A stretch of DNA of 49,174 bases from Acanthamoeba castellanii str. Neff (GCF_000313135.1 NW_004457313.1:310077-359250), one strand, 5' to 3'; shown: positions 20,601 through 32,080, counted from the first letter of the stretch. Notes: generated from the sequence alone by a model not told the origin. Numbers and translations: made by a program.

Positions 20601-21778
20601 TGCGCGACCACAGCTCCTGCTGCTGCAGCTCGCTGCCCTCCTCCATCATCGACCCCGAGCCGGAGAGCCACAGCGACGGGCCGGTGATCTGCATGTAGCA
20701 GTTGTGGGGCAGTGGTAAGAACATGAACGTGTGCATTAGCAGGTACGCCATCAGCTCATCGCCGATCCTCGAGAGCAACGCTTGCCTGGCACCGGTAGAC
20801 GCACAAGAGTCGTCAGAAAATTTCTCCGGGTGTGAGTATGTTGGAGAATGTATGCAGTAAAGGTGTACCAGGTGGGCGTTTTGATGATGTTGACGATCAT
20901 GTTGGGATAATAGATCTCCACACCCCACACGTTCATGAGCCCATGACCCTGGACATTCGGGTTTGAAGGTTGCCTCGAGCCAGTCAGTTACACGCACCCG
21001 CACATAGAAGAGAACGAGAATGTAAGAGCTCTGGCATCATCGGTGACCGCACCTTGCGATAGCCTTTGGCCAGGAGATGGCGAGACTCCGCCCTGCACAG
21101 GGTTTGTACAACGCTGCAGAGTGCGAGCCGAGTGTAAGCACGTGCGTGTGCTGAGGTTCACCGTTTTGTGGTACCGTACCGAAGCACGATGTCTTCAATT
21201 CTGAATCTGGACTCCATCGACGGCGCCACGGGCAGCGGTGGAGCGTTGGCTGGCACCGCCACGACGGCCCTGATGAGCACACGCGAATCAATAAAGTACT
21301 TGCGCTGGCGGATAAAGGGCGGAAGGAAGAGTACTTGGTCACAAGGTTGCGATAGGCCGGCGTGTCGGTGGCCAGAAGGAAGGGCCGAGCGCCCGCCTGG
21401 TCCTTGAACCGCAGCAGAAACTGGTGCAGCGTCTGGCATGATGGGAAGACGCTCTGGAGCACGTCGTGCCGCACTACACAGCAAAATATATAATTTTATA
21501 TTTAAAAAATAATAAGTATAAAATATATATTTAATTCACATTCAACGGGTGGCACCTCGGTTTGATCTCTTCTTCTTTCGCCTTTGGTTGGCACTGTTGC
21601 GCGTGCTGTTTGTATTGTTGCTGCTCGAGGAAGATGAGGAGGATTGATCCAGCCTTGGAGGCTTTGCAGCCTGCGCAGCTTGGTCCACTCGCTTCCTCTT
21701 GTGCTTGGGCAGTGCCGCGGCAGGGCGCCCCTCACACTTACCCTCCTCATCGGGCGGCCTCTTCCTCTTCCGCTCCAT
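14628..21778 (-). CDS. TERT: telomerase reverse transcriptase
   Basis: This is the catalytic protein of telomerase, which copies its RNA template onto chromosome ends. Exon 1 (21778-21742) encodes a basic [12 protein letters not shown]; exon 2 starts at 21473 and joins in frame. The N-terminal TEN region includes [20 protein letters not shown], then [12 protein letters not shown] (about 20770-20670). A long Lys/Glu- and AP-repeat linker follows (20560-19440). The CP/T region has LWGSKHN (about 18270) and [11 protein letters not shown] (about 17960). Motifs 1/2 read [14 protein letters not shown] (17555-17600). Motif A is [11 protein letters not shown] (about 17000), B' [20 protein letters not shown] (16310-16380), [12 protein letters not shown] (15915-15965), D near 15750, and [12 protein letters not shown] (about 15530). 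The C-terminal extension ends KLIRY at a TGA, 14628-14630. All three catalytic aspartates are present. More than fifteen exons; one intron carries a GGT microsatellite. Confidence 0.95.
16182..16246. repeat. (TGG)n microsatellite in a TERT intron
   Basis: About 21 uninterrupted TGG units (CCA on the gene strand) begin just downstream of a GTACGC donor that ends the motif B' exon, so the repeat is intronic. Confidence 0.9.
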
Positions 21779-21943
21779 GTTTTATTTCTTTATTTACCAT
21801 TTTATCACGTTTTCTTTATTTCTTTATATGTTTCATTTTATTTTATTTTTGTGTGCAGTGCTCTGGTAAAACTTGACGAAAGGCAGACGATCAGAGGCTC
21901 TGGTGTCACATCAGGACGTGATGCTTTGAAACAAAAAGGAGAG
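21779..21943. promoter_or_regulatory. short divergent promoter TERT / CBS protein
   Basis: Only 165 nt separate the TERT ATG (minus) from the best ATG of the CBS-domain gene (plus). The segment is T-rich and ends in TTTTTGTGTGCAG at about 21860, which looks like a 3' splice site. The CBS gene may therefore have a 5' UTR exon further upstream, overlapping TERT antisense. Confidence 0.5.
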
Positions 21944-23332
21944 ATGGAGGCACAGCGCAGGTTCCTGGAGGAGGCGAAGCTCTCGCAGGTGGTGGAGAAC
22001 AAGCCCGCCTTGGTGTGGGTGGAGCCCTCCACCACCGTCGCCAGCGTGTGCGACGAGCTGAGGCTGCACAACATCCTCTCCCTTCCTGTATACAGCAAAG
22101 AGGTACCCTCAACCACCCACGGCGTAGTAGAGGTCGCTTGAAGCTGATGACATTCCCACCCAGACGAATGAGTTTGTGGGGATCGCCAACGTGGCCGACA
22201 TTGCGTTGTTCATCGCCTGGGGCAGCGTCGACCTGGTGCGCAAGCAAAAGGAGGACAAGCCCCAGATGAGCGAGATGGAGCTCGTGCCGAGGCTCAAGTT
22301 TGCCGACCGCCCCATCGTGGAAATCTTCATATCAGGCACACACTCGCACACACAAGGCTCGTGCAGCTGAACCATCAAAAAAACTCATCACTTTCCACCA
22401 TCATTGACAGACGAGACGAGTTTCTTCTGCATCTTCGACGCCAGCGACTCCGTGTACAGTGTGCTGGAGCCCTTGTCCAAAGGCTACCACAGGTAGACTC
22501 CTGCTCCGTTGAGCTCTACTTTGGGCTGACTGACCACTTAACTTGACGGGTGAAGGGCGTTGGTGAGGCTCACACCGCAGGCCAGTAAGCCTGAGGACTA
22601 CCGCTTGCTCACGCAGACCGACATCGTGCGGTTCCTGTTCGCCAACCGCGACAAGCTGGACCAGGCGCTCTTGTCGCAGACAGTTGCGCAGGCTGGGCTC
22701 GTGCAGGGCAGGAAGAACATGTTGTGCGTCAGCGAAGACGAAGCGCTCAACGTGCTCCAGGCCTTCCGGCGAATGACTCAACGGGACATGAACTGCATTG
22801 GTACCACAGCATAACTTTACAGTCATCTCCCTGGGGATCACCTGATGAACATTCTCCCTAGGGATTTGTGACAAGAGTGGCCGTCTGGTGTGCAACCTGT
22901 CCGCATCGGACCTGCGCGGCATGGCACCCGATCGGTTGAAGATGCTCCTTCTTCCTGTGCGCGACTATCTGACCGGTATGATGAACACTCATCTTCTGGG
23001 TGCGCCTGAGCTCACTTGTACACAACAACAGCCATGTACGGCGAGACGCTTTGCCACAAGCTCTACCCAATTACCTGTGCCCCCGACGCAAAGCTGGCCG
23101 ATGTAATGGGTGCGTTTCACGCCGTTGCATGCAAGTTGATGTACCATTCAACTCATCTCCCTTCACACTCGCAGAGAGCGTGCTGGCTCACAAAGTGCAC
23201 CGCGTGTGGGTCGTCGACGAGACCGAACAGCCGGTGGGTCTCGTCTCACTGTCGGATATCATCTGCAAGTTCTCCCCTTACGACTACAAGGCCAGCAACA
23301 CCGCACCGGCCACCATTACCAGCCTGCACTAA
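21944..23332 (+). CDS. four-CBS protein, AMPK gamma (SNF4)-like
   Basis: Seven exons (21944-22102, 22164-22335, 22411-22492, 22556-22800, 22862-22975, 23032-23109, 23175-23332) join in frame to 335 residues, close to the usual length of AMPK gamma1. Four CBS repeats can be seen: NKPALVWVEPSTTVASVCDE with LHNILSLPVYS; ISDETSFFCIFDASDSVY; an NMLCVSEDEALNVLQAFR block; and ITCAPDAKLADVMESVLAHK with VHRVWVVDETEQPVGLVSL and SDI. Paired CBS repeats bind adenine nucleotides; in AMPK the gamma subunit senses AMP/ATP for the kinase. Exon 2 appears to end at a GC donor (ATCAG then GCACAC), needed to keep frame. Plant-type or stand-alone CBS proteins are the alternative. Divergent neighbour of TERT. Confidence 0.8.
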
Positions 23333-23440
23333 CCTCGTGGTCACGGTGCAAGACGGCCAGAAGAAATGAATTAAATTTGTCCTGTATTTTCTTTTGCTGG
23401 GATAAGATCAAATCCGGACTGTTTTGATCTTGAGCAATCG
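23333..23440. other. short intergenic, tandem genes
   Basis: This 108-nt segment is AT-richer than its neighbours and holds the 3' end of the CBS gene and the start region of the HD hydrolase gene. Nothing else is visible. Confidence 0.4.
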
Positions 23441-24839
23441 ATGGAGGGCGCCGATAATTTCTTGCCGGATGACAACGTACGAGAGTACATTCGAAAGAGG
23501 AAGCGGAAGAACCAGTCAGTGTCGGTGACGCACTTACGGAAGGTCCTTAACATTGGCTACAAGAAGGCCAAACGAATCTACGATGAGTTTGAATCGGATA
23601 AGCCGGCCAGCAAGCCTCGATCAAAGTCCAAAGCGAAGGCAGATAAGAACCGGGAGGAGGTGGAGGACAGCAGCGACGCAGTGCAGGAGGAAACGGAGTC
23701 AAGTGAAGATGACGGCGCTGAGGGAGCAAGGCCGGTGACCTACCAGAACGTGGAAACCGACGAGGAAGAAGAAAATGGCGATCTCGATTCATTCACACTA
23801 TCCAACTGCCTTCTGAAAGCTGCTCACTTTGCGGCCACAAAGCATCGATTACAGAAACGAAAGGATGACGACGGTATATGGCCTCCCTCCACGGATTATG
23901 CTAATGGCTTTTTGATTGTCGCGATGAGGATCAAAGAGATCTCAGATCATCCTTTGTCGCGCGTGCATGCCCAATGACAGGCACGCCCTATATCAACCAT
24001 CCTCTTGGCGTGGCCTGGTCGCTGTCGGAAGAGGGAGGAGTCAAAGACGTCGAGACCCTGCAGGCAGCTATGCTCCATGAGTACCTCCATCCTGATCCTC
24101 CTTGCATTCCTGCTCCTCCTAACTTTACCATTTGTTCTTCCCTCAGCACTGTGGAGGACACCGACACGACGTTTGAAGAACTGGAGCGGGAGTTTGGCAT
24201 CAAGGTGGCGGCCATCGTGCGTGAGGTCACCGACGACAAGTCCCTCGCTAAGGACGTACGTACCTCTCTTTCACCTTCTTCTTCAACGTGTACACATACA
24301 TTCTAACAGTGCAGCTGTCGTCCAGGCGCGCAAGAAACACCAGGTGAAGCACGCGCCTCACTTATCCAAGCAGGCCAAGCTGGTGAAGTTGGCCGACAAG
24401 CTCTACAACCTGCGTGATCTTCTCCGCGCCCCCGTGCCTGGTTGGTATGTCTCCTGGAAGCTGAAGCAACTTGCCTTGCCTGCATCACGTTTTGAAATGC
24501 ACTCGTTAGTGGAAGACTGATTGTCGCGTGCTTGTCTGCCGATCGCAGGAGTGCCACACGAGTGCAAGGTTATTTCGTGTGGGCGAACGCAGTTGTTCAG
24601 GGCATTCGGTATGCTCACACTCTCTCCACACCACACACACTACACCTTTACCTTTGATGCTGATTGGGCGGTCGGTCAACAGAGGCACGAACATAGGGCT
24701 TGAGGAGAAGTTGGACGAAGTGTTTGCCTCCAAGTTCAAGATCCGAGGCAAGACCTACGCCGCCCTGGTGCCCGAGAACCAACGATCGTCCCTACTTGCC
24801 AAGTACTACGCCGACATGGCCGTGGCCAAGGGCCAGTAG
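23441..24839 (+). CDS. HDDC3: MESH1-type (p)ppGpp/NADPH hydrolase with N-terminal extension
   Basis: Six exons (23441-23873, 23981-24080, 24147-24255, 24326-24444, 24549-24608, 24683-24839) give 325 residues. The C-terminal two thirds match metazoan MESH1: AAHFAATKHRLQKRKDDDGT, PYINHPLGVAW, the HD pair in AAMLHDTVEDTDT, EVTDDKSLAK, KLVKLADKLYNLRDL and GTNIGLEEKLDEVF. His and Asp of the HD motif and the ED pair that follows are present. MESH1 removes 3' phosphate groups from (p)ppGpp and dephosphorylates NADPH. Family members are about 180 residues long; this one has about 120 extra. The extension starts with a basic segment, SVSVTHLRKVLNIGYKKAKR then IYDEFESD, resembling the FtsK-gamma winged helix, followed by an acidic linker. 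The intron at 24081-24146 splits the catalytic Asp codon. Confidence 0.9.
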
Positions 24840-25081
24840 GGCCACCACCACTGGTCCAGCTGTATGAAGCCCTCCCTCCCCTTGTAGAGAACACAACACC
24901 AATTTATTAATATTTATTCTGCGATCACATTTCCCTTCGCATTTCCTTTGCTCTACCGCGGACGCCGAAAGCGACATGTCGCCGATGCCAAGGGCTGTTC
25001 GGGTGACCTGCACCACTTGTACACTTCGATAAACCCGCACAGCCAGTTCGTTACTCCTCGCTTCATTCGCCTTATAAAAAA
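24840..25081. other. intergenic, tandem genes
   Basis: This 242-nt stretch contains an AT-rich AATTTATTAATATTTATT run near 24901 that may be 3' processing DNA. The sequence CTTATAAAAAA lies just before the next ATG. Confidence 0.4.
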
Positions 25082-26238
25082 ATGGCCACTTCGACTCGGC
25101 TTCGCGCCCTACTGCCGCACATGAAACACCCCATCGTCGCGGCCCCCATGGCCTTCGTTTCCGGCGCCGACCTGGCCGTCGCCGTCTCCCGTGCCCATGG
25201 CCTTGGCTTCATCGCTGGGGGTAAGCCCCACCACAAACCCTCTCTTTTCCACACATAACACCACACGCACTCACCACACCGCACGACGCAAATGAAGGAT
25301 ACGACTTGCCCAAGCTCGACGCAGAGCTGCACCGGGCTCGCTCCCTCTTGGGCGCCCCCGAGGGCCAGTCTCTGCCGATCGGTGTAGGGCTGTTCGCGTG
25401 GACGTCGGCCGCCGACCCTTCCCAGGCCCGCCAGCTGCTGAGCACCATCCTCACCCACCGCCCGTGCGCTCTGTGGCTGTTCGCCCCGGCCGTCCCCGGT
25501 GCCGACGGCTTCCGCCACTGGGTCGACGCCATCCACCAGTCATCGTCGGCCTCCTCTTCTTCGTCATCATTGTCACCGCAGCGGCCGGTGGTATTTGCCC
25601 AGGTGGCCAGCGTGCGTGAGGCCCTGGACGCGGCGGAAGCCGGGGTCGACGTGGTGGTGGCCCAGGGCGCCGACGCCGGCGGCCACGGGTCCAAGGCAGG
25701 CGCGGGCCTCATTTCGCTGGTGCCCGAGGTCCGCGACGCACTGCCGCCCGCCCTGCCGCTGCTCGCCGCCGGCGGGGTGATGGACGGCCGCGGCCTCGCC
25801 GCGGTATTGGCCCTAGGCGCCGACGGCGCGGCCCTGGGCACCCGGTTCCTGGCGTCACGCGAGGCCGCCGTGCAACCCGGCCTGCAGCGTGCCATCATCG
25901 AGGCCAGCGACGGCGGCCAGTCGACCGTGCGCACGCGGCTGTTCGACGAGATGCGCGGCACCACGAGCTGGCCGCCGGCCTACGACGGCCGCGCGCTTCG
26001 CAACGACACGGTGGCCGACTGGGAGCGCAGCGACGGCAGCGAGGCAGCGAGGGACGAGCTGCGGGCGGCCTACAGGCGGGCGGCGGACGCTGGCGACTAC
26101 CGGCGGCTGGTGGTGTGGGCCGGCACGGGCGTAGGCCTGGCGCGGAAAGTCCAGCCCGCGGGCGAGATCGTTGCGGAGCTCGTGCGCGAGTGTGACCAAG
26201 TGGTTGGCCAGCTGCGCGAGCGGGTCGTAGGAATGTGA
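25082..26238 (+). CDS. nitronate monooxygenase
   Basis: Two exons (25082-25220 and 25298-26238) give 359 residues. Nitronate monooxygenases (formerly 2-nitropropane dioxygenases) use FMN and oxygen to turn nitronates such as propionate-3-nitronate into carbonyl compounds and nitrite. Seen here: the N-terminal PIVAAPMAFVSGADLAVAVS strand-loop of the TIM barrel and HGLGFIAGG. The flavin/active-site segment VAQGADAGGHG contains the conserved histidine, followed by PLLAAGGVMDGRGLAAVLAL and GADGAALGTRFLAS, which bind the FMN phosphate. It is full-length for the family. A short Ser run (SSASSSSSS) sits in a surface loop. Probably cytosolic, since no signal peptide is visible. Confidence 0.9.
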
Positions 26239-26403
26239 TGGATGAACATACAAGCCCAACACCACAGAAAAGCCACCAACGGCGATTCATAAAAGGTCAA
26301 GGCAAATATTACCCGGATTGGCTGCCGTCCTGGTCAGTGGCACGTGGTGTTTGGCCACTTCGTCGCCGGCAGTTTCTGTCACCTCGCACAACGAGCAAAG
26401 AGA

Positions 26404-29400
26404 ATGGAGCTGCGGTGGTGGGCTCTGCTGGCCTGTGTTTGTGCAGCTGTTGGCATCGCACACGCTCAGGTGGCTCCTTACTACGTCAGTACGGTGCCCC
26501 CTTCTTTTATTTTTATTCTTATTTAAAATAAAATAGAAACAATATTTTGCACAATATAGGATTAATTATACTTTATTATGTCGAACAATATTTATTGAAT
26601 ATGCCGAAAATAATTTTTAATTGCGTGCAGGCTATCAGATACACAGTTGGGATGACCTGGACGAGTGGCACCAGGCTCTGCGCAAGTCGCACGGCCTCTC
26701 CGGCGACAAGTGGTTCAAGATAGACCCGCACTTCATGCCGCCAGGTGCGCACCACCTGCCTGTGCTGACTCTTTGATGAAGTCGCAGAAGCTTCGTTTCC
26801 TCACTCACTCCGCCACCACCAGAGTTCTGCGCGTCGCAGTCGCGCGTGCCGCACGGCGACAGCAGGGGCTGCTTCGTGCTGTCCCACGACACACCCAGCG
26901 CGCAGGCGCAGTACAACTCCACACAGGACGTCGCGCTAATGCTTCAGGACCCCACTTTCCTGCCCTTCTTCACACAGGACCAGCGGTACCCGCGTGTGTG
27001 TGCGTGTGCGTGTGCGTGTGCGTGTGCACGGTGGTGCGTGTGTGCGGTGGTGCGTGCGGACATTGATCGGCTGTGTGTGGCGATGCAGAGTCTACATCGC
27101 GCTCTGCTTCAAGAACGCACCGACGATGTGCGACAACTCGACGGTGGCCCAAGCGTGGCTGTCCCTGGTCGACGAGTTCATGGCGCACCTGGCCAGCACC
27201 GTCCACAAGTACCGCCTCAACGTCGAGTTCGTACTCGACGGCGACGCCGCGCCCCTGCTCGAGAGGCCGTGCCTGTGGCAGCGGTGGCGCCCGCTCGCCT
27301 CAACCTGGATCGATCTGCCCTGGGAGGCGCTGTTCTACGCCAACCCCGAATTCGCCTACGACCGGTAAGCCCACTCCCACATGCACCACTCGACTATCAC
27401 TCAATCGTTGGTTGGTGTGTGTGTGTGTGTGTGTGTCGTGTGTGTGTGTGTGTGTGTTGTGTTGGTGGGTATGTGGTGCGCAGGTTTCAGGTGCTGAACC
27501 TGCCGGTGTCGCCAATCTACGAGCCGGGGATCAACTTCGACGTGCTGTCCTACGTAGGCTACGGTCGCTTCGCCGCCAGCAAGTACCCCTTTCTCTGCTG
27601 GGAGCCCTCCGATCAGGCCATCCTCACCTCCGTACGCACTCTCAACCGCACGACACGCACCACCGCACACGACACACAACATGCGCACATGACACGACGC
27701 ACGGTAAGCGCAAAGCGCTCATGAATGGGCGGCGCGTGAAGGTGGTGAACACGTACATAGGGGGCAAGATCATCCGCCCCGAGGGATTCCGCTTCGCCAT
27801 CAACATCGACCCGGTGCAGTTCCTCGTCTACTCCTCGCCCTTCAGCCGAACGGCGCTCAACCACCCCTTGCCCCGCTCCAACAGGTGCCGCCTCCCTCCC
27901 AGCCTCCATGCATCGTCCAACTTCGTAAATGTGGGGGCGGAGGCATTGACGCCAACAATCGTCCTGTGCGGCAGCGCTTTGGCTCTGACGCCGCCCGAGG
28001 CTCCGCGTGTCGTCGACGCAAACCCGCACATAGTGGCCATTCCCTCTGCTTCTGGTATTGACACAACACACACGCCACACACACGCCACACACGCCACAC
28101 ACACGCCACACACACACACACACACGCACAAGCACAAACCGCCGCACACGCACAGCTGATTCTCGGAAGCAGGTGATGTTGGCTTCCACTCGCTCGTGTT
28201 CTCGGAGACTGCGCTGGGTCAGAGCTACCAGCTGTTCAGCCACCCGGCGGCGTTCGCCGAGCCCCGGCTGCGCGCCGAGGGGCGCCTCCCCTCGGGGCTC
28301 CTTGGGCCGGCCCTCGCCTCCGCTTCCTCCGCCGCCGCTGCCTCGGCTGCCAACGCATCGGCGCTGGTCCTGGTCGCCGACGCGGCCGACCGGTTCGCCT
28401 TCTTCGCGGCCTCCGTCGGCTCGCCGACGCTGGGCCTCCTCGCCAACGGCAGCTTCGCCGCGAATGGAAGCACCACCACCTTCGCGGCGGCCCTCGCCCC
28501 GCTCGGGGGACAGTCGACGACGTTCATCGTCGCGCGGGCCTACGCGTCGAGCGCGTGTGCGCTGGGGCTCGAGGCGCTGGTGGCTGACAGCTCGCGGCTG
28601 GACCACCTGAAGCCCTACGGGTCCGGCGTGTGCGTGGTCGGGCGCGGGGCGGTCACCTCGGCCAGCGTGGCCGTGCTACCGGCCAACGCCACTTCCGCTT
28701 CTTACTGCGGCGCGGCCGCCGTTGCAGTCGGGGTGCTCGCCTTCGCCACGGCCGACAAACAAATCTCGCACGCCGCCCTGTGCCTCTCGTCAGGTCCGCC
28801 ATCTCCACCTCTTCGTTCTTTTCTTCCCCCCCCCCAATTCGCTCTTCGTTCTTTGCTGTCGTGTGTGTTGACTCCTCCGGCAGGCGGTAGGTTGGCTATT
28901 GTGGGGCCGGTGGTCGTGGACGTGGGCAGCTCACCGTCCGTCTCGCTCGGGCTCCAGAACGGTCGCCCAGTCGTGTACGCCAAACCCATTTTTTTGCGTG
29001 TGCGTGTGTGCGTGTGCGGTGTGCGCGTGTGCGGCACACAATGACAATAATTGGGTTTAACTAATAGGCTGGAGGTGCACGGGGAGGGCTACTGCTACAA
29101 CTCCGAGACCAAGAACAAACGGCCCTTCCCGCGCGTATGCGCCTCGACGCCCTCCTCGACGCCGCTCACGCTCGTCTACAACTACGGCACCCTCGACGCC
29201 TGGTTCGCGCACCTCGTGGCCCAAAAGTACACACCAGCCCACAATCTTGTGTGTGTCGTGTGCCGCGTGTGCCGCGTGTGCTGCGTGCCAACCAGGTGTG
29301 GTGACCACCACCAGGGCGGGCTCTGTGGCCTGGATCACCAGCTGCGACCGAGGGATCACCCACGGGGTCTACGACATGGGCTCATCGCCCTCCGCCACCC

Positions 29401-29613
29401 TCTTCAACTCGGGTAAGTACGCCGCACCACGCGCACACGCAAATGAATTACATGTTGACAATTGAATAATGATTGGTCGCTGTCGCAGGGCCGCTGCTGG
29501 GGCTGGTCGAGGTGCACGAGGGCCTGGCGGCGGACGTCACCAGCGAGTGCGGCGCCGCGGTGGCCCAAGATGGGCTGCTCGTCATGGACGCCTGGCCGGC
29601 CTTCCCGCTCTAG
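26404..29613 (+). CDS. secreted protein, possible PLC/GDPD-like phosphodiesterase
   Basis: About ten exons. The start at 26404 gives a signal peptide (MELRWWALLACVCAAVGIAH then AQ). Early exons (26631-26744, 26823-26985, 27089-27364, 27484-27631, 27742-28054) encode HSWDDLDEWHQAL, DKWFKIDPHFMPP and GCFVLSHDTPSAQ. This is like the glycerophosphodiesterase/PLC barrel, where an acidic residue on one strand is followed by an HD on the next. The long 28173-28793 exon is Ala/Ser-rich with repeated hydrophobic beta-like strands. The last exon (29489-29613) ends MDAWPAFPL and TAG. Many Cys suggest an extracellular disulphide-bonded protein. The junction between the exon ending near 29226 and the next (near 29295) does not keep frame with canonical sites, so the model is uncertain there. 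The family call is tentative. Confidence 0.5.
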
Positions 29614-31123
29614 TCGGGCCGGACCCCGCCGCCGCCGCTGTCGGCCGCCACCGAGAGGGCCTGGACGAGGGCGCAGAGGTGGGCGTTGAGGCCGGTGGCG
29701 ACGCCCAGCCGGCGGCCCTCGCGTGCGATGTGGCCGTTGATGAACTCGATCTCGGTGGGCCGCCGGCGCTCCACGTCGCGAAGCATGGACGACCGGTTGT
29801 GTGCGGTGGCGGTCGCCACCTGCTGCACGTAGCCAAACACGCGCCGACGCACCTCGTCCCACGCTTGCGCCTCGTCTCCCTTCCCCTCTGTCCACACACG
29901 CGCGGGCGACTCAGCCGTGCGTGTCGTGTGCTGTGCGTGTCGTGCCGTGTCGTACAGCGTGGTGTGTGCGGTACCGAAAAGGGTGGGTAGGTGGACTTGG
30001 CTGGCGCGGGCGACGGCGACGCCTTCGTCGACCACTTCGGCGGCGAGGGCGAGCAGGTGCGGGTTGGTCAACAGCTGCCCGTTGGGGATGCGGAAGAGGG
30101 CGGTGAGCGGGTTGATCGCGGCGTTGACCATCAGCTTCATCCACGCCCGCTTGTCGATGTCCTCCGTCACCGCCACCTCCAGTCCCGCCTGCACCTCAAC
30201 ACATCAACCATTGTTCGTCACGACACACGACACACACACACCACACACCACACACGCACACGACCGCACACTACACTACACTACACGCGTACCTGCGCCA
30301 GACGGTCTCGCATGTGGTTCATCAGGCGGTGCTGCGGCAAGAACGTGTTGCCCGTCCCGGTGTGCCTGACCTCGCCTGCCACACATAAAGAACAGTAATT
30401 ATCATTGATTTATTATAATTATGTTATAATTAATTACTATTATTTAATATTTATCTCATGAATTAGGTACCGGGCTGGGTCAGGAGGGCGCCGACGTCGG
30501 TGATGCCCTGCAGCACGACCGGGACCGCGCCTGGGCCACTCCCGGTCTGGGTCGGCTGCAGGCTCGCCTGGAGGACCTCGCGGTTGCCCATCCCGTTCTG
30601 AAGGGTGAGGACCACGCCGCCGTCGGGGCGCACCAGCCCCGCGAGCGGGATGCTGTGGGCGGTGGCCCGCGTGTCGTAGCTCTTGGTGAGGAACACCAGC
30701 ACGTCGGCCTCCCGGGCCTGGGCCTTCACCTGGGCCGCGTCCGCGAATGCTTCGATCTTGTGCGTCGCTCGCGTCTCCTCCTGCCACACGCGCGCGAGTG
30801 CCTGAGCACTCACCCCATATGACACACACACCACACACACGGCACACACCTGATGTCGTGTGGCGTCGACCAGGCGTAGGCCGCCCGCCCGCTGGATGGC
30901 GTCCCGCTGGGCCTCCGATCGCACCAAAGCCCACACATCGCACCCTGGTGCCAGGGTGGTGAGGGGCTGGCGGTGAAAGAGGGAGGGGCTGGAGCAGAGT
31001 TGAGGTACCGGCAGAGGCGAGCTTGGCGGCGAAGAGAGAGCCGAGGGCACCCAGCCCCACCACCCCCACCCGGAGCTTCTGTGCCGCCGGGCCCCCGCCG
31101 TACGACCGCCGCTGGTGCTGCAT
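29610..31123 (-). CDS. panE: ketopantoate reductase (2-dehydropantoate 2-reductase)
   Basis: Six exons on the minus strand (31123-31009, 30944-30850, 30780-30471, 30375-30293, 30188-29975, 29887-29610) join in frame to 364 residues. The enzyme reduces 2-dehydropantoate to pantoate with NADPH, in pantothenate/CoA synthesis. The Rossmann motif VGVVGLGALGSLFAAKLASA lies near the N-terminus. It is followed by ALVRSEAQRDAIQRAGGLRL, the VFLTKSYDT strand, and VVLTLQNGMGNREVL. The C-terminal helical domain contains the catalytic-lysine region, DKRAWMKLMVNAAINPLTAL, with the KxxxNxxxNP signature. It ends with the ERRRPTEIEFINGHIAREG substrate-binding segment. Ketopantoate reductases are usually about 300 residues; the excess is loops. 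Related fungal/bacterial ApbA-type reductases of unknown substrate are the alternative. Confidence 0.93.
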
Positions 31124-31278
31124 AAAGAAAGATAAATATAAATATATTTATTCAAAAAGAATTGCCTAGGCGAGGTAAAAGAAATATATAGTTTTTCTCT
31201 TTATTTTTAATCCCTATTTTGATATTCCTGAAAAGGCCATTTTGTTGCGTATTTGGTACAGCGGAAGGAAAGAGCACT
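31124..31278. other. short intergenic upstream of panE
   Basis: This 155-nt AT-rich segment should hold the panE promoter and the RhoGEF 3' end. Only A/T runs are visible. Confidence 0.4.
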
Positions 31279-32049
31279 CTATGACGAAGAAGAAGGTGAG
31301 GAGGAGAGGCTGCGGAGGGTGGACGTTGACTGCTGTCGCTCGGTCGTCGGCGAGGCGGGAACGGGCGAGGCCGGCGTCCAGGCTGGGCTGCCGCTGGGGC
31401 TCGGAGTCGTGGCGAGCGAGGCGCCGCCGTCGCCGGCGACGCTGGAATTGGTGAAGGTGCGCAGGCGAACGGCGGGCGAGACGGAGATGCGGTTGGCCAT
31501 GGCGTTGGTGATGTCCCGCATCCACTCCATCTTCTCCTCGAACTCGGGGCACGAGAAGCGGAGGCTGACCGTGCTCCCCTTCTCCGTCGTCGCCACAATC
31601 TCGAACGTCGAGTCCGACCCTGCACACACGCACCACCGCACACGCCACCGTACACGCAGGTAAGGGAGCGCACACGCACACGCGCAGTGATGAGGGCGTA
31701 CCCTTGAGTTCGGCCACGTCCTGGAGCTGGATGTCCTTGGTGAAGAGCAGGCGCTTGTAGCTGTAGCCCTCCTTCTTCTTCTTGGCCACCAGCAGGAGGT
31801 CGTTGAACAGGAAGCAGAACCTACGTCGCACAGCAGCCCGGCGGCAGCAGCAGAAGAGTTGATTAAACCACCAGAACTGATGGGTGTTGTCGCGCTGACG
31901 CTCGGGGCCTGGCTCCGTACCTTGCCCTGGCCTTCTTATCGTTGCCGGTGAGCAGCGAGAGCTTGCCCTCGCGCACGAACCGGCGATGAGGAGCAAACAG
32001 TTTCTGTGTTGCGTGTGCGTGTGCGTGTGCGTGTGCATGTGCATGTGCA

Positions 32050-32080
<31 letters not shown>

